Positions 1 through 6,974 are shown, counted from the stretch's first letter. The stretch: 7,826 bases of DNA from Cyanobacteria bacterium K_DeepCast_35m_m2_023 (GCA_016882345.1 VGQR01000081.1:1-7826), one strand, 5' to 3'. The notes: generated from the sequence alone by a model not told the origin. Made by a program: numbers and translations.

Positions 1-79
1 CCCAAAACTCATGCCGATCTGCTAGCCAGTCGCGGCGGGATGTTTGAGGGGTCAGCGTCCGTGCAGATACAACAAATCG

Positions 80-108
80 ATGACTTTTGGTTACGAAGCG
101 GGCATAAT
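80..108 (+). promoter_or_regulatory. Putative sigma70-type promoter for the DUF4278 gene
   Basis: A -35-like hexamer ATGACT (80-85) is followed after 17 bases by a -10-like hexamer CATAAT (103-108). The surrounding 60-145 stretch is clearly more AT-rich than the rest of the window, as expected of a promoter region. Transcription would start near 115 and give a leader of about 160 bases before the ATG at 274. This is pattern matching only; the -35 is imperfect. Confidence 0.45.
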
Positions 109-162
109 GTTCATTCTGAACATTTTTGTTTCGGTACATTTGCATCGAAGGACAAAACGTTG

Positions 163-191
163 GGTGAGCCGCCCCCGGGCCCTGGCTCACC
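163..191 (+). other. Leader hairpin upstream of the DUF4278 gene
   Basis: GGTGAGCC (163-170) and GGCTCACC (184-191) form a perfect 8-bp inverted repeat around a 13-base GC-rich loop that itself contains CCCGGG. No T-run follows on the + strand, so it is not an ordinary intrinsic terminator there. It lies in the presumed untranslated leader about 80 bases before the start codon. It may stabilise the mRNA or act in regulation, but its role is unknown. Confidence 0.45.
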
Positions 192-273
192 GGAAGTAGC
201 CCCTCCGCAGGGCGAAGCAACGCTCCTTCCCACGAAGCGGAATTCCAAACCCGACCCTTCGAGGCCCGACCCC

Positions 274-489
274 ATGACCAAACTCCACTACCGCGGCGTC
301 GCCTACGACAACGCCACCCACGAACATCCCTCGACGGCTCCCGTCGAGCACACCTATCGCGGTCAGCACTACGAGGCTCCCCTGAACCACGAGGCTGCTC
401 CCGTCGACACCGACGTTGAGCTGCAGTACCGCGGCCACCACTACCACCATCAGGCGGCCCAGGCTGCGGCCCAGGTCAACAACGGCTGA
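274..489 (+). CDS. Small His-rich DUF4278 family protein with three YRG repeats
   Basis: A 71-residue soluble protein. It carries three copies of the aromatic-YRG-x-x-Y motif that defines the cyanobacterial DUF4278 family: LHYRGVAY at residues 4-11, HTYRGQHY at 26-33 and LQYRGHHY at 50-57. The repeats are spaced about 22-24 residues apart. Ten of 71 residues are histidine, with a cluster at 55-59, so metal binding is possible but unproven. The family function is not known. I chose the ATG at 274 because the YRG repeat begins four codons later, as is usual for the family, and a weak GAGG lies at 261-264. The frame stays open upstream to the window edge (an ATG occurs at 40), but that stretch contains the promoter-like AT-rich region and has no recognisable protein character. 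Codons are biased to C-ending forms (CTC, TAC, CGC, GGC), suggesting good expression. A strong terminator follows. Confidence 0.85.
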   Translation: MTKLHYRGVAYDNATHEHPSTAPVEHTYRGQHYEAPLNHEAAPVDTDVELQYRGHHYHHQAAQAAAQVNNG

Positions 490-516
490 ACGGTACCAAC
501 CGCGACAATCGTTTCT

Positions 517-550
517 GGCTCCACCCAGTGCAATGGGTGGAGCCTTTTTT
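517..550 (+). terminator. Strong intrinsic terminator after the DUF4278 gene
   Basis: GGCTCCACCC (517-526) pairs perfectly with GGGTGGAGCC (535-544) across an 8-base loop, followed at once by six T residues (545-550). It lies 28 bases past the DUF4278 stop codon. The 10-bp GC-rich stem plus T-tract is a textbook Rho-independent terminator reading on the + strand. Confidence 0.93.
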
Positions 551-559
551 GTGGTCACA

Positions 560-784
560 ATGGACCTGGCGCTGGTCGACATGGGACGCTCCTATCGCCT
601 CCAGGCCCAATCCGTCCTCGGTTTGCTTTGGCTGCAGACCCACTTCGCGCCCGAGAGCTGGGATTTGCTCTGCTCGGGACGGGTTCGCCTCAATGGCACG
701 TCACGCCAATCCCTGTGCACCGATGCCATGGCAGCTGGTCTGCGGGTCAGTTGCCTCGAGCTGCCGCGGCCTGTTGTGGGTTGA
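560..784 (+). CDS. Small hypothetical protein, 74 residues
   Basis: An ATG at 560 opens a 74-residue frame starting MDLALVDMGRSYRLQAQSVL and ending in ...ELPRPVVG. It resembles a compact soluble protein, with an N-terminal beta-like segment, a helical stretch around residues 13-28 (LQAQSVLGLLWLQTHF), a Trp/Leu-rich middle and two later cysteines (54 and 65). I do not recognise a characterised family; a conserved picocyanobacterial hypothetical is possible. No clear ribosome binding site precedes it, and the U-tract of the preceding terminator ends only nine bases upstream. It therefore has no obvious promoter of its own and may depend on terminator read-through. A GTG at 551 or the ATG at 581 are alternative starts. 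It converges on cpcB. Reality of the gene is moderately likely. Confidence 0.5.
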   Translation: MDLALVDMGRSYRLQAQSVLGLLWLQTHFAPESWDLLCSGRVRLNGTSRQSLCTDAMAAGLRVSCLELPRPVVG

Positions 785-815
785 GCCTGGTTGTCCCCAG
801 GCAACAGCTTTCCAT

Positions 816-847
816 TAAAAAGGCCCTGACTGCTTGGCAATCAGGGC
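816..847 (-). terminator. Intrinsic terminator of cpcB
   Basis: Reading the - strand, GCCCTGA (847-841) pairs with TCAGGGC (829-823) across an 11-base loop and is followed after one C by five T residues (the A-run at 817-821 on the + strand). It starts about 35 bases past the cpcB stop codon. The T-run is on the - strand side only, so it serves cpcB rather than the facing small ORF. It shows that the cpcB transcript probably ends here without including a cpcA gene. Confidence 0.85.
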
Positions 848-882
848 TCTGCTGTTGTGCTGTGCTGGGTTGACCTGAAGGA

Positions 883-1401
883 TCAGGCCACAGCAGCGGC
901 AGCGCGATCGAAGTAGGTGCCGATTTCGCTCATCAGAGCGGAGCAGTCGCCGGGGGTGATGCCGTTGCGATCGTTGGCGATCGAGATGGCAGCGTCCTTC
1001 ATTTTGCGGATGCCTTCAGCCACGGAAGCGCCGGGGACGCCGAGGGCGAGGTAGGTCTCACGCAGGCCGTTGAGGCAACGGTCTTCCAGCACCGAAGCGT
1101 CACCGGTGAAGGTGGCGTAGGTGATGTAGCGGAGAACGATCTCCATGTCGCGTAGGCAGGCAGCCATGCGGCGGTGGGTGTAAGCGTTGCCGCCGGGTGC
1201 GATCAGAGCAGGCTGCTGAGCGAACAATTCGCGAGCGGCGTTGGTGACGATGGCGGAAGCGTTGGAGGTGATCCGGTTGACGGAATCCATGCGCTTGTTG
1301 CTGTCAGCAACCATGGCAGCCAGAGCATCGATCTGGCCGGTGTTGATGAATTCGCCGCGGGCGTCAGCCTGGGCAACAACCTTGGTGAAGGCGTCGAACA
1401 T
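883..1401 (-). CDS. cpcB: C-phycocyanin beta subunit, solitary copy
   Basis: The 172-residue product has the standard length for CpcB and matches the family throughout, from MFDAFTKVV to the FDRAAAAVA end. It is a globin-like bilin-binding subunit of phycobilisome rods, normally paired with CpcA as an alpha-beta monomer assembled into hexamers. Visible functional residues are Cys82 in [11 protein letters not shown] and Cys153 in ITPGDCSAL, the two phycocyanobilin attachment sites, and Asn72 in PGGNAYT, the conserved gamma-N-methylasparagine position. Cys109 is also present. Codon use is that of a highly expressed gene, with many GCT, GTT, ATC, AAC and ACC codons, unlike the neighbouring genes. 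The unusual feature is context: cpcA normally follows within about 100 bases, but here an intrinsic terminator follows and no alpha-subunit sequence appears. Only 97 bases separate its start from the divergent GST gene. A TAGGAT element (+ strand ATCCTA, 1426-1431) could be a -10, but I see no good -35. Confidence 0.97.
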   Translation of the reverse strand: MFDAFTKVVAQADARGEFINTGQIDALAAMVADSNKRMDSVNRITSNASAIVTNAARELFAQQPALIAPGGNAYTHRRMAACLRDMEIVLRYITYATFTGDASVLEDRCLNGLRETYLALGVPGASVAEGIRKMKDAAISIANDRNGITPGDCSALMSEIGTYFDRAAAAVA

Positions 1402-1498
1402 TACCGTTCGTGTTACATCTGTCGAATCCTAAAGAGCGGTCGCCGTTGAGCGCGAGCCGCCAGACTGCGCCTCCAGGCCCGACCTTCACCCCATCGCC

Positions 1499-2785
1499 AT
1501 GCCGGACGCCCACGCCGACGCAGTGCCCAGCTGGCCTGACCTGCGCGCCTGGGCCGCCGCCCCGGAGGCTGAGGCGCTCGAGGCCCTGCGGCGCGATGGG
1601 CCGACCAATGCCCAGGCGACGTTGCGGCTGTTTGGATGCCGTGAAGCGGAAGTGCGGGTGACGCTGTATCGCGATCACCACGCCTGGTGCCCTTACTGCC
1701 AGAAGATCTGGTTGTGGCTGGAGGAGCGGCAGATCCCCTACCGGATCCGCAAGGTCACGATGTTCTGCTACGGGACCAAGGAGGCCTGGTTCACCCGCCT
1801 GGTTCCGTCGGGGATGCTGCCGGCGCTCGAGCTCGACGGCCGGCTGATCACCGAGAGCGACCGGATCCTGGCGGCGCTCGAGCGGGCTTTTGGGCCGCTG
1901 GGCCCGTTGGGGTTCGACGATCCCACGGTGCAGCAGTTGCGCCAGCTCGAGCGGCTGTTGTTTCGTGCCTGGTGTCAGTGGCTCTGCACGCCCGGGCTCG
2001 ACGCTGCAGCAGAGCAGCGCGCCCAACAGCAGCTTCAACGCTTTGCCGCAGCCATGGAGCAGGCCCTGGTCGCCGCACCGGGGGCATTTTTGCTGGGTGA
2101 GCAGCCGGCCACGGCCGATCTGGTGTTCGTGCCCTACCTCGAGCGCATGAACGCCAGCCTTGCCTATTACAAGGGTTTTGTCCTGCGTCACCAGCATTCC
2201 GGCATCGACCGCTGGTTTCAGGCCCTGGAGCAGCGCCCCACCTATTTGGGCACCCAGAGCGACGTTCATACCCATGCCCACGACCTGCCGCCCCAGATGG
2301 GCGGCTGCTATGCCAGCGGCAGCCCCGTGCAGCAAGAGCTGGCAGCCCGCATCGATCGCGGCCCCTGGCCGGTGGCGACACCGGATCCCGAAACATCGGC
2401 CCCCATGGCAGCCGACGCCCGGCAGCAGGCCGTGGCCCGGGTGGTGCGCCACGCTCCCACGCTGGTGGCGCGCATGGCAGCGGCCAGCGGGGGGGAACCC
2501 GCAGCCGTGGATACGGCTTTGCGTCTGGCGCTGATGTCGCTGATGACCGCCGAGCCGCCGGCGCTGCCCCCGGCCCCACCCGCGGGAACCGCACCCGGAT
2601 TGCGCTATCTGCGCGATCGCATCAGCGTCCCGCGCGACATGGGCCTGCACGCTGCCCGTGTGCTCAGGCAGGTCCTGGAGACCACGGCCGCGTGCGATCC
2701 CAGGGATGGTGCCGCTGCCGGCCCCAGCCTGCCGATGCAGCATCGCCGCGATCAGGATCCAGCCCCATTCATCAGGGCTGCCTAG
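1499..2785 (+). CDS. Glutathione S-transferase family protein with long C-terminal extension
   Basis: A 428-residue soluble protein. Residues about 52-135 form a thioredoxin-like GST N-terminal domain containing the redox motif CPYC (64-67) in [11 protein letters not shown], then the substrate/GSH-binding signature [12 protein letters not shown] (103-114) with the cis-proline and the LITESDRIL segment (117-125). Residues about 140-250 are an all-helical GST C-terminal domain ([13 protein letters not shown]). Similar CPYC-containing GSTs occur in cyanobacteria and plant plastids. A CPYC motif suggests glutaredoxin- or omega-like thiol transfer rather than classical conjugation, but the substrate is unknown. 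Beyond residue 255 lies about 170 residues that do not look like GST fold, rich in Ala/Pro with helical stretches, and of unknown role. At 428 residues it is nearly twice a typical GST. The ATG at 1499 has only a weak AGG upstream (about 1475). It is divergent from cpcB and is followed 26 bases later by the DUF2808 gene, so they may be cotranscribed. Confidence 0.9.
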   Translation: MPDAHADAVPSWPDLRAWAAAPEAEALEALRRDGPTNAQATLRLFGCREAEVRVTLYRDHHAWCPYCQKIWLWLEERQIPYRIRKVTMFCYGTKEAWFTRLVPSGMLPALELDGRLITESDRILAALERAFGPLGPLGFDDPTVQQLRQLERLLFRAWCQWLCTPGLDAAAEQRAQQQLQRFAAAMEQALVAAPGAFLLGEQPATADLVFVPYLERMNASLAYYKGFVLRHQHSGIDRWFQALEQRPTYLGTQSDVHTHAHDLPPQMGGCYASGSPVQQELAARIDRGPWPVATPDPETSAPMAADARQQAVARVVRHAPTLVARMAAASGGEPAAVDTALRLALMSLMTAEPPALPPAPPAGTAPGLRYLRDRISVPRDMGLHAARVLRQVLETTAACDPRDGAAAGPSLPMQHRRDQDPAPFIRAA

Positions 2786-2811
2786 CCTCATGGCAGACCA
2801 GCGATGGCGTG

Positions 2812-3348
2812 ATGCACCGCGTGCTGCAATCGGTTCTCTTGGTGCTGGTGCTGGGTTTGGGTCTGCCGCTGCAGGCACTTGAGCTGCGCGGCAAGACCTA
2901 CTTCAGCAAACCCCCCTGGTCGGTTGATCTGATCAGTTACTACCTCACCGTCTGGGAGCCCTGGGCCGAGTACTACTTCACAATCACCCTGGATCCCGAC
3001 GCGGGGGCTGGCCTGGGTGGTCTGCAGATCACCCAGACCCGCGGGGTCGACCGCAGCTTCCCGTTCAACGTGGCCCGAACCCACGCCTTTCTGGGGCGTC
3101 CCCGGCAGCGGGGTGCTTCGGTGCCTGTCGACGCCTCGTTTGATCATGACAGCCGCACGTTTCGCCTGGCCTTTCCCCAGCCGGTGCCCCCCGGCAGCAC
3201 GGTCACCGTGGTGCTGAAGCCCTGGAACAACCCTGGGATGGCCGACACGTACATGTTCCAGGTGACGGCCTTTCCCGCTGGTCCCCAGCCCTCGCCAACC
3301 CCGCTTGGATACGGCACCCTGCGGATCTACATGCCCGATCGTTTTTGA
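2812..3348 (+). CDS. Secreted DUF2808 domain protein
   Basis: A 178-residue protein with an N-terminal signal peptide (MHRVLQSVLLVLVLGLGLPLQA, split here only by eye; likely cleavage after Ala22). The mature part fits the cyanobacterial DUF2808 family: YYFTITLDPDAG, then an ITQTRGVDR segment, the FNVARTHAFLGRPRQRG motif, the beta segment TFRLAFPQPVPPGSTVTVVLKP, and the closing MFQVTAFPAGP and GYGTLRIYMP. The family consists of all-beta exported proteins of unknown function, expected in the periplasm or outer envelope. I chose the ATG at 2812 because the hydrophobic signal core follows directly; the same frame extends upstream to a GTG at 2692, but that would bury the signal peptide inside the GST reading frame. 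No strong ribosome binding site is visible. Its stop codon overlaps the start of the peptidase gene, implying translational coupling and a shared envelope role. Confidence 0.87.
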   Translation: MHRVLQSVLLVLVLGLGLPLQALELRGKTYFSKPPWSVDLISYYLTVWEPWAEYYFTITLDPDAGAGLGGLQITQTRGVDRSFPFNVARTHAFLGRPRQRGASVPVDASFDHDSRTFRLAFPQPVPPGSTVTVVLKPWNNPGMADTYMFQVTAFPAGPQPSPTPLGYGTLRIYMPDRF

Positions 3349-3986
3349 AGCACTTTGGCTGTTCCAGCCTGCTGGCCCTGCTGTTGCTGGCGGCTCCGGT
3401 TGGGGCCCAGGGCTTTCCAGAGCCCGTCCCCGACCGGGTCGAGGTTGCCGATGTTCTGGCCGCCGCTGCCATGCCGGTGGTGCCCCTGCCTGCGGCGGGC
3501 ACGGTCACAGCCACTGCCGCCGCTGCCGAACCGGTGTTGGCGGCGCTGGCCCCTCTGGCCTATCCCCTGGCCCAGGCTGCTGAGCAGATCGATCCCTGGG
3601 GCTGGCGCTATTCGCAGGCCCGTGGTGCCTGGCGTATGCACACCGGAGTCGATTTTGCGGCGGCCAGCGGCACCCCTGTCCTTGCGGCGCTGGCCGGTCA
3701 GGTGGTGCTGGCTGAAGCGCTCGGCGCCTACGGTCTCACGGTCGTTGTCGACCACGGCGGCGGTGTGCAGACGCTCTATGCCCATCTGCAGCAGATCCAA
3801 ACCTCGCTGGGAGCCCAGCTCGAGCAGGGAGAGGTCTTGGGTCTGCTGGGCTCGACCGGACGTTCGAGTGGGCCCCATCTGCACTTTGAACTGCGCAGCA
3901 GGGGGACCCGCTCCCTGGCCCATGACCCGACGCCCTACCTGCCGCCGTTGTTGCCGCCGCCAGCGTTGACGGCGGCGCAGCCCTGA
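3345..3986 (+). CDS. Secreted M23 family (LytM-like) metallopeptidase
   Basis: A 213-residue exported peptidase. The N terminus MKHFGCSSLLALLLLAAPVG is a signal peptide, with likely cleavage after Ala21; no lipobox cysteine follows. A low-complexity Ala/Pro/Val linker spans about 30-80. The M23 domain (about 83-200) has every family hallmark: HTGVD with His99 and Asp103 as zinc ligands, YAHL with His147, and GPHLHFE with His178 and His180. M23 enzymes cleave peptidoglycan cross-bridge or stem peptides. With an intact zinc site this one is probably active rather than a degenerate EnvC/NlpD-type activator, although cellular target is inference. The start must be TTG at 3345: the signal peptide begins there and I find no in-frame ATG, GTG or TTG in the preceding 100 or more bases. 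TTG overlaps the TGA of the DUF2808 gene, so translation is probably coupled. The short Pro-rich tail (199-213) is unremarkable. Confidence 0.9.
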   Translation: MKHFGCSSLLALLLLAAPVGAQGFPEPVPDRVEVADVLAAAAMPVVPLPAAGTVTATAAAAEPVLAALAPLAYPLAQAAEQIDPWGWRYSQARGAWRMHTGVDFAAASGTPVLAALAGQVVLAEALGAYGLTVVVDHGGGVQTLYAHLQQIQTSLGAQLEQGEVLGLLGSTGRSSGPHLHFELRSRGTRSLAHDPTPYLPPLLPPPALTAAQP

Positions 3987-4007
3987 ACCAGGTGGGTCGC
4001 AGGGGCT

Positions 4008-4268
4008 TCAGCTCCCCGGGTAGCGCAGGGTGCGCCAGCTGCCGCAGCCGGTGCTGACCTCGACCCCAATGCCGATCGGGTCGCGCTCATGGCCGAACTG
4101 TTCGTGCCACCAGCACTGGGCTTCATCCAGGGCCGCCTCGAGCGAGTCATAGAGGTCATCGAGCACCGGGTGGGGGCAACCCTGCTGATCGACCAGGCGG
4201 TAGAGGCGTGTGCTTGAGCCCGAACCTGCCGAGCGGCTCAGAAAGGGCGCGTAAAGCGATTGGTCCAA
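4008..4268 (-). CDS. Small hypothetical protein, 86 residues, TTG start
   Basis: A soluble 86-residue protein beginning MDQSLYAPFLSRSAGSGSST, with a central acidic helix (LDDLYDSLEAALDEAQCWWHEQ, seen here as residues about 37-58) and a Gly-rich end GIGVEVSTGCGSWRTLRYPG. The composition and secondary-structure pattern look like a real protein, and I believe it belongs to a small family conserved in picocyanobacteria, but I cannot name a function. The only methionine-capable start is TTG at 4268; no ATG or GTG occurs in frame between there and the upstream TGA. A GGAG lies only a few bases upstream (TTCGGAGATTGG), which supports this start though spacing is short. It sits 97 bases behind the membrane-protein gene on the same strand and converges on the M23 gene with a gap of only 21 bases and no evident terminator. 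Confidence 0.7.
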   Translation of the reverse strand: MDQSLYAPFLSRSAGSGSSTRLYRLVDQQGCPHPVLDDLYDSLEAALDEAQCWWHEQFGHERDPIGIGVEVSTGCGSWRTLRYPGS

Positions 4269-4365
4269 TCTCCGAAATCCAACACCGTGAGTCCATCTTC
4301 ACCGCGTTGCCGCGGATCGTCTGTCGTCTTCACAACATCTTCGGAACCACCCTTGCGCCGAAGGC

Positions 4366-4758
4366 TCAGCTGAGGTAGCGGCGGACCGAAGGTCGGCACC
4401 AGAACACCAGCGCCGCCGTGCAGGCCGACCACAACAACGCGGCCAGCACCGCCGTCAGCGGGCGGTTCTGCTGCACCACCACCAGCCGCACAATCCCGTA
4501 GGGCAACCCCACCGCCAAGGCCATCGACAGGGCGACGATCGCCACGATCTGCCCCCAGCGACGCCACTGCAGCAGGGCCACACTGGCAACGATCCCCACC
4601 ACAGCGGTGGGCAACACGGCGCCGGCACCCACGGCGATGTTGGCGGCCTGCCAGCCGCGATCGGCCACGATCGCCACGGTCGCGACCGGCAACACCAGGA
4701 TGTTGCCGATCAGCCCGAGCCAGGCCAGGATCCGGTAGCCGTGGGGTGGGTTCAACAT
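4366..4758 (-). CDS. Four-helix integral membrane protein, unknown function
   Basis: A 130-residue hydrophobic protein with four predicted membrane helices at about residues 10-32, 40-63, 69-95 and 101-121. Short loops contain the positive cluster QWRRWG (64-69) between helices 2 and 3, and the C-terminal tail RPSVRRYLS is basic, suggesting that both lie on the cytoplasmic side. No catalytic or ligand motif is evident and I do not recognise a characterised family. The ATG at 4758 lies only six bases past the glnN stop codon, and a purine-rich GAAGGG (- strand, 4766-4761) that overlaps that stop could serve as a closely spaced ribosome binding site. This arrangement strongly implies cotranscription and probably translational coupling with glnN, so nitrogen-dependent expression is likely. 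A role linked to ammonium or glutamine metabolism would be guesswork. Confidence 0.8.
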   Translation of the reverse strand: MLNPPHGYRILAWLGLIGNILVLPVATVAIVADRGWQAANIAVGAGAVLPTAVVGIVASVALLQWRRWGQIVAIVALSMALAVGLPYGIVRLVVVQQNRPLTAVLAALLWSACTAALVFWCRPSVRRYLS

Positions 4759-4764
4759 CGCCCT

Positions 4765-6936
4765 TCAGCGTACAAACAGCATCTCGCCGTGGGTGGGCAG
4801 CGGCCAGAGGCCATCGTCGACCACGGCCTCCAGACCATCGACGGCGTTGCGCAGCTGGCCCAGCAGTGGCATCAGCTGGTCGGCGCAATGCCGAATCTCG
4901 GCCACGGCATCGCCATGGGGTTTGGCCCCCAGGGCCAGCTCCAACGCATCGCAGCCGTCGTTGAGCTGGTGCAGCAGCGCCCCCAGGCGGTCGCGCAGTG
5001 CCAGGCTTGGATGCAAGCCCATGGCCTGCTGCTCCTTGAGGGCCCCACCCAGTTCACCCAGGTAACGCACCGCCGCCGGATAGATCTGGGTGCGGGCCAT
5101 CTGCAGGGCCAGACGGCATTCGACATCGATCGCCAGCACGTATTGCTCGGCGTAGACCGCAAAGCGGCTTTCGAGCTCGACGGCGCTGAGCACCCCTTGC
5201 CGTTCGAACAGCTCCCGCACCTCGGGACGGCGCAGCACCGGCAGGGCATCGGCGCTGGTGGGCAGGTTCTCGAGCCCCCGCTCGCTCACCGCCCGCTGGT
5301 GCCAGTCGCTCGAGTAGCCATCGCCGCCAAAGATGATGGCGCCGTGCTCGCGCATCACCTGCTGCAGCACCGCAAACGCCGCTGTGCTGATCGCGTCGCC
5401 GGCCTGCAAGCGGCCCTCGAGTTGATCGGCCACCCAGCCGATCGAATCGGCCAGCAGGGTGTTCATCGCCACCAGGGGGCCAGCCACCGACTGGCCCGAA
5501 CCCACGGCCCTGAACTCAAAGCGGTTGCCGGTGAAGGCAAACGGCGATGTGCGGTTGCGGTCGCCCGGATCCTTGGTGAATTCGGGCAGGGTGTCGACCC
5601 CCAGGGTCATGGTGCCGCCGCTGGCCGATCCGGTCAGCTGGCCCTCGCGGATCTGGTTGAACACATCTTCGAGCTGGCTGCCCAGGTACATCGAGATGAT
5701 TGCCGGGGGCGCCTCATTGGCTCCGAGGCGATGGTCGTTGCCAGCGGTGGCGACGACCGAGCGCAGCAAGGGGCCATAGCGGTGCACCCCGCGAATCACG
5801 GCGCCGCAGAACAGCAGGAACTGCAGGTTCTGGTGCGGTGTGTCGCCGGGGTCCAGCAGGTTGCCCTGGGTGGCATTGCCGATCGACCAGTTGACGTGTT
5901 TGCCGCTGCCGTTGATGCCGGCGAAGGGTTTTTCATGCAGCAGGCAGGTGAAGCCATGGCGCCGGGCAGTGTTGCGCAGCACTGTCATGGTCAGCTGCTG
6001 ATGGTCGGTGGCCACATTCGCCGCCTCATGGAAGGGGGCGATTTCGAATTGTCCCGGTGCCACTTCGTTGTGGCGGGTCTTGGCGGGGACCCCCAGCTTG
6101 TACAGCTGGCGTTCCACGTCCTGCATGAACACCTGCACCCGCTCGGGGATGGCGCCGAAGTAGTGGTCGTCGAACTGCTGCCCCTTGGCTGATGGATGCC
6201 CGAAGATCGTGCGCCCGGTGAGCTGCAGGTCGGGCCGCAGGGCGACCAGGGCGTTGTCGACCAGGAAATATTCCTGCTCGGCGCCACAGCTCGAATTCAC
6301 TGGTGCGATCTCGGTTTCGCCGAGCAACTGCAGCAGGCGCCGGGCCTGGCGGTCCATGGCGCCATTCGAGCGCAGCAGGGGCGTTTTCTTGTCGAGCGCT
6401 TCGCCGGTCCAGCTGACGAACACGGTCGGGATGCACAGGGTGACGCCGTTGGGCGTCTCCATCAGGTATGCCGGACTGGTGATGTCCCAGGCGGTGTAGC
6501 CGCGGGCCTCAAAGGTCGAGCGGATGCCGCCGTTCGGGAACGACGAGCCATCGGGTTCGCCCTGCACCAGCAGCTTGCCGGTGAAGGCCGCGATCACCGT
6601 GCCGTCCCCCTGGGGGGTGATGAACCCGTCGTGCTTTTCGGCCGTCGAATTGGTGAGCGGATAGAAGACGTGGGCGTAGTACAGGGCCCCGCGGCTGGTG
6701 GCCCAGGTCTTCATCGCCTCGGCCACGGCGTTGGCCACCGACAGATCCAGCTTGCCGCCTGCTTTGATCGTGCGCTGCACCGACTCGAAGACGTTGCCGC
6801 TCAGGACCGACTGCATCGTCTCGAGCGTGAACACATCGCTGGCCCACAGCTGCTCCAGGCCCGCGCTGGGCGGGGTGCTCACCGGTCGGCGCCGCTGAAT
6901 CTGCTGCAGGGCAGCAAAGCGCTGGGGGCTGGGCAT
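4765..6936 (-). CDS. glnN: Type III glutamine synthetase
   Basis: At 723 residues the protein has the usual length of GSIII, the large dodecameric glutamine synthetase that makes glutamine from glutamate, ammonium and ATP in the cytoplasm. Catalytic-domain signatures are [11 protein letters not shown] (217-227) with metal-binding Glu220 and Glu222, [14 protein letters not shown] (288-301), [18 protein letters not shown] (334-351) including the substrate-loop histidine, and [16 protein letters not shown] (462-477). The GSIII-specific N-terminal region ([11 protein letters not shown], 31-41, and [20 protein letters not shown], 76-95) and long helical C-terminal region (from about 600) are intact. 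In cyanobacteria glnN is typically an NtcA-activated, nitrogen-starvation enzyme that supplements or replaces GlnA. A perfect GTAN8TAC lies 24 bases upstream of the ATG at 6936. That spacing is too short for a standard class II promoter, so either a GTG at 6882 (codon 19) is used or the site acts differently. The pattern R-x3-L-x2-I-x3-P in residues 6-18 looks family-like and favours the ATG. Confidence 0.97.
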   Translation of the reverse strand: MPSPQRFAALQQIQRRRPVSTPPSAGLEQLWASDVFTLETMQSVLSGNVFESVQRTIKAGGKLDLSVANAVAEAMKTWATSRGALYYAHVFYPLTNSTAEKHDGFITPQGDGTVIAAFTGKLLVQGEPDGSSFPNGGIRSTFEARGYTAWDITSPAYLMETPNGVTLCIPTVFVSWTGEALDKKTPLLRSNGAMDRQARRLLQLLGETEIAPVNSSCGAEQEYFLVDNALVALRPDLQLTGRTIFGHPSAKGQQFDDHYFGAIPERVQVFMQDVERQLYKLGVPAKTRHNEVAPGQFEIAPFHEAANVATDHQQLTMTVLRNTARRHGFTCLLHEKPFAGINGSGKHVNWSIGNATQGNLLDPGDTPHQNLQFLLFCGAVIRGVHRYGPLLRSVVATAGNDHRLGANEAPPAIISMYLGSQLEDVFNQIREGQLTGSASGGTMTLGVDTLPEFTKDPGDRNRTSPFAFTGNRFEFRAVGSGQSVAGPLVAMNTLLADSIGWVADQLEGRLQAGDAISTAAFAVLQQVMREHGAIIFGGDGYSSDWHQRAVSERGLENLPTSADALPVLRRPEVRELFERQGVLSAVELESRFAVYAEQYVLAIDVECRLALQMARTQIYPAAVRYLGELGGALKEQQAMGLHPSLALRDRLGALLHQLNDGCDALELALGAKPHGDAVAEIRHCADQLMPLLGQLRNAVDGLEAVVDDGLWPLPTHGEMLFVR

Positions 6937-6960
6937 GGCAGGGGGGCGGACCTCATCAAT

Positions 6961-6974
6961 GTATGCCGCGCTAC
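6961..6974 (-). promoter_or_regulatory. NtcA-type binding palindrome upstream of glnN
   Basis: The sequence GTA-TGCCGCGC-TAC is an exact GTAN8TAC, the consensus for the cyanobacterial nitrogen regulator NtcA. It lies in the 59-base gap between the pirin-like gene and glnN, a known NtcA target in other cyanobacteria. On the - strand its distal half overlaps TACATT (6963-6958), which matches the TAN3T form of a -10 element. The centre (6967.5) is only 31 bases from the glnN ATG. Chance occurrence of a six-base spaced match is possible, but its position in front of glnN makes it credible. Confidence 0.6.

Noticed and set aside
1..12. Possible - strand ATG at 12 reading out of the window
   Set aside because: Only four codons are visible and no ribosome binding site precedes it, so nothing can be supported.
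1..273. Upstream extension of the DUF4278 frame to ATG 40 or beyond the window edge
   Set aside because: The frame is open, but the region holds a promoter-like AT-rich segment and the hairpin, and the translation has no recognisable character. The family normally begins just before the first YRG repeat.
2613..2620. HIP1 octamer GCGATCGC
   Set aside because: A single copy inside the GST gene. HIP1 is widespread in cyanobacterial genomes, and one occurrence carries no local meaning; other CGATCG sites in the window are not full octamers.
1364..2878. 504-codon - strand open frame opposite the GST gene
   Set aside because: It overlaps the start of cpcB and the whole of the GST gene; the translation is rich in His/Gly/Arg/Gln without motifs, and the GST frame is unambiguous.
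4339..4363. Inverted repeat CTTCGG/CCGAAG downstream of the membrane-protein gene as a terminator
   Set aside because: The stem is only six base pairs with a 13-base loop and no T-run follows on either strand.
4238..4888. 216-codon - strand open frame spanning the membrane-protein gene and the end of glnN
   Set aside because: Arg/Gly-rich shadow frame; the competing membrane-protein and GSIII frames are far better supported.
4741..6192. 483-codon + strand open frame antisense to glnN
   Set aside because: It lies wholly opposite a certain glnN. Long antisense frames are common opposite high-GC genes with biased third positions, and its translation is low-complexity Gln/His/Gly-rich with no family character. 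The 278-codon frame at 6196-7032 is rejected for the same reason.
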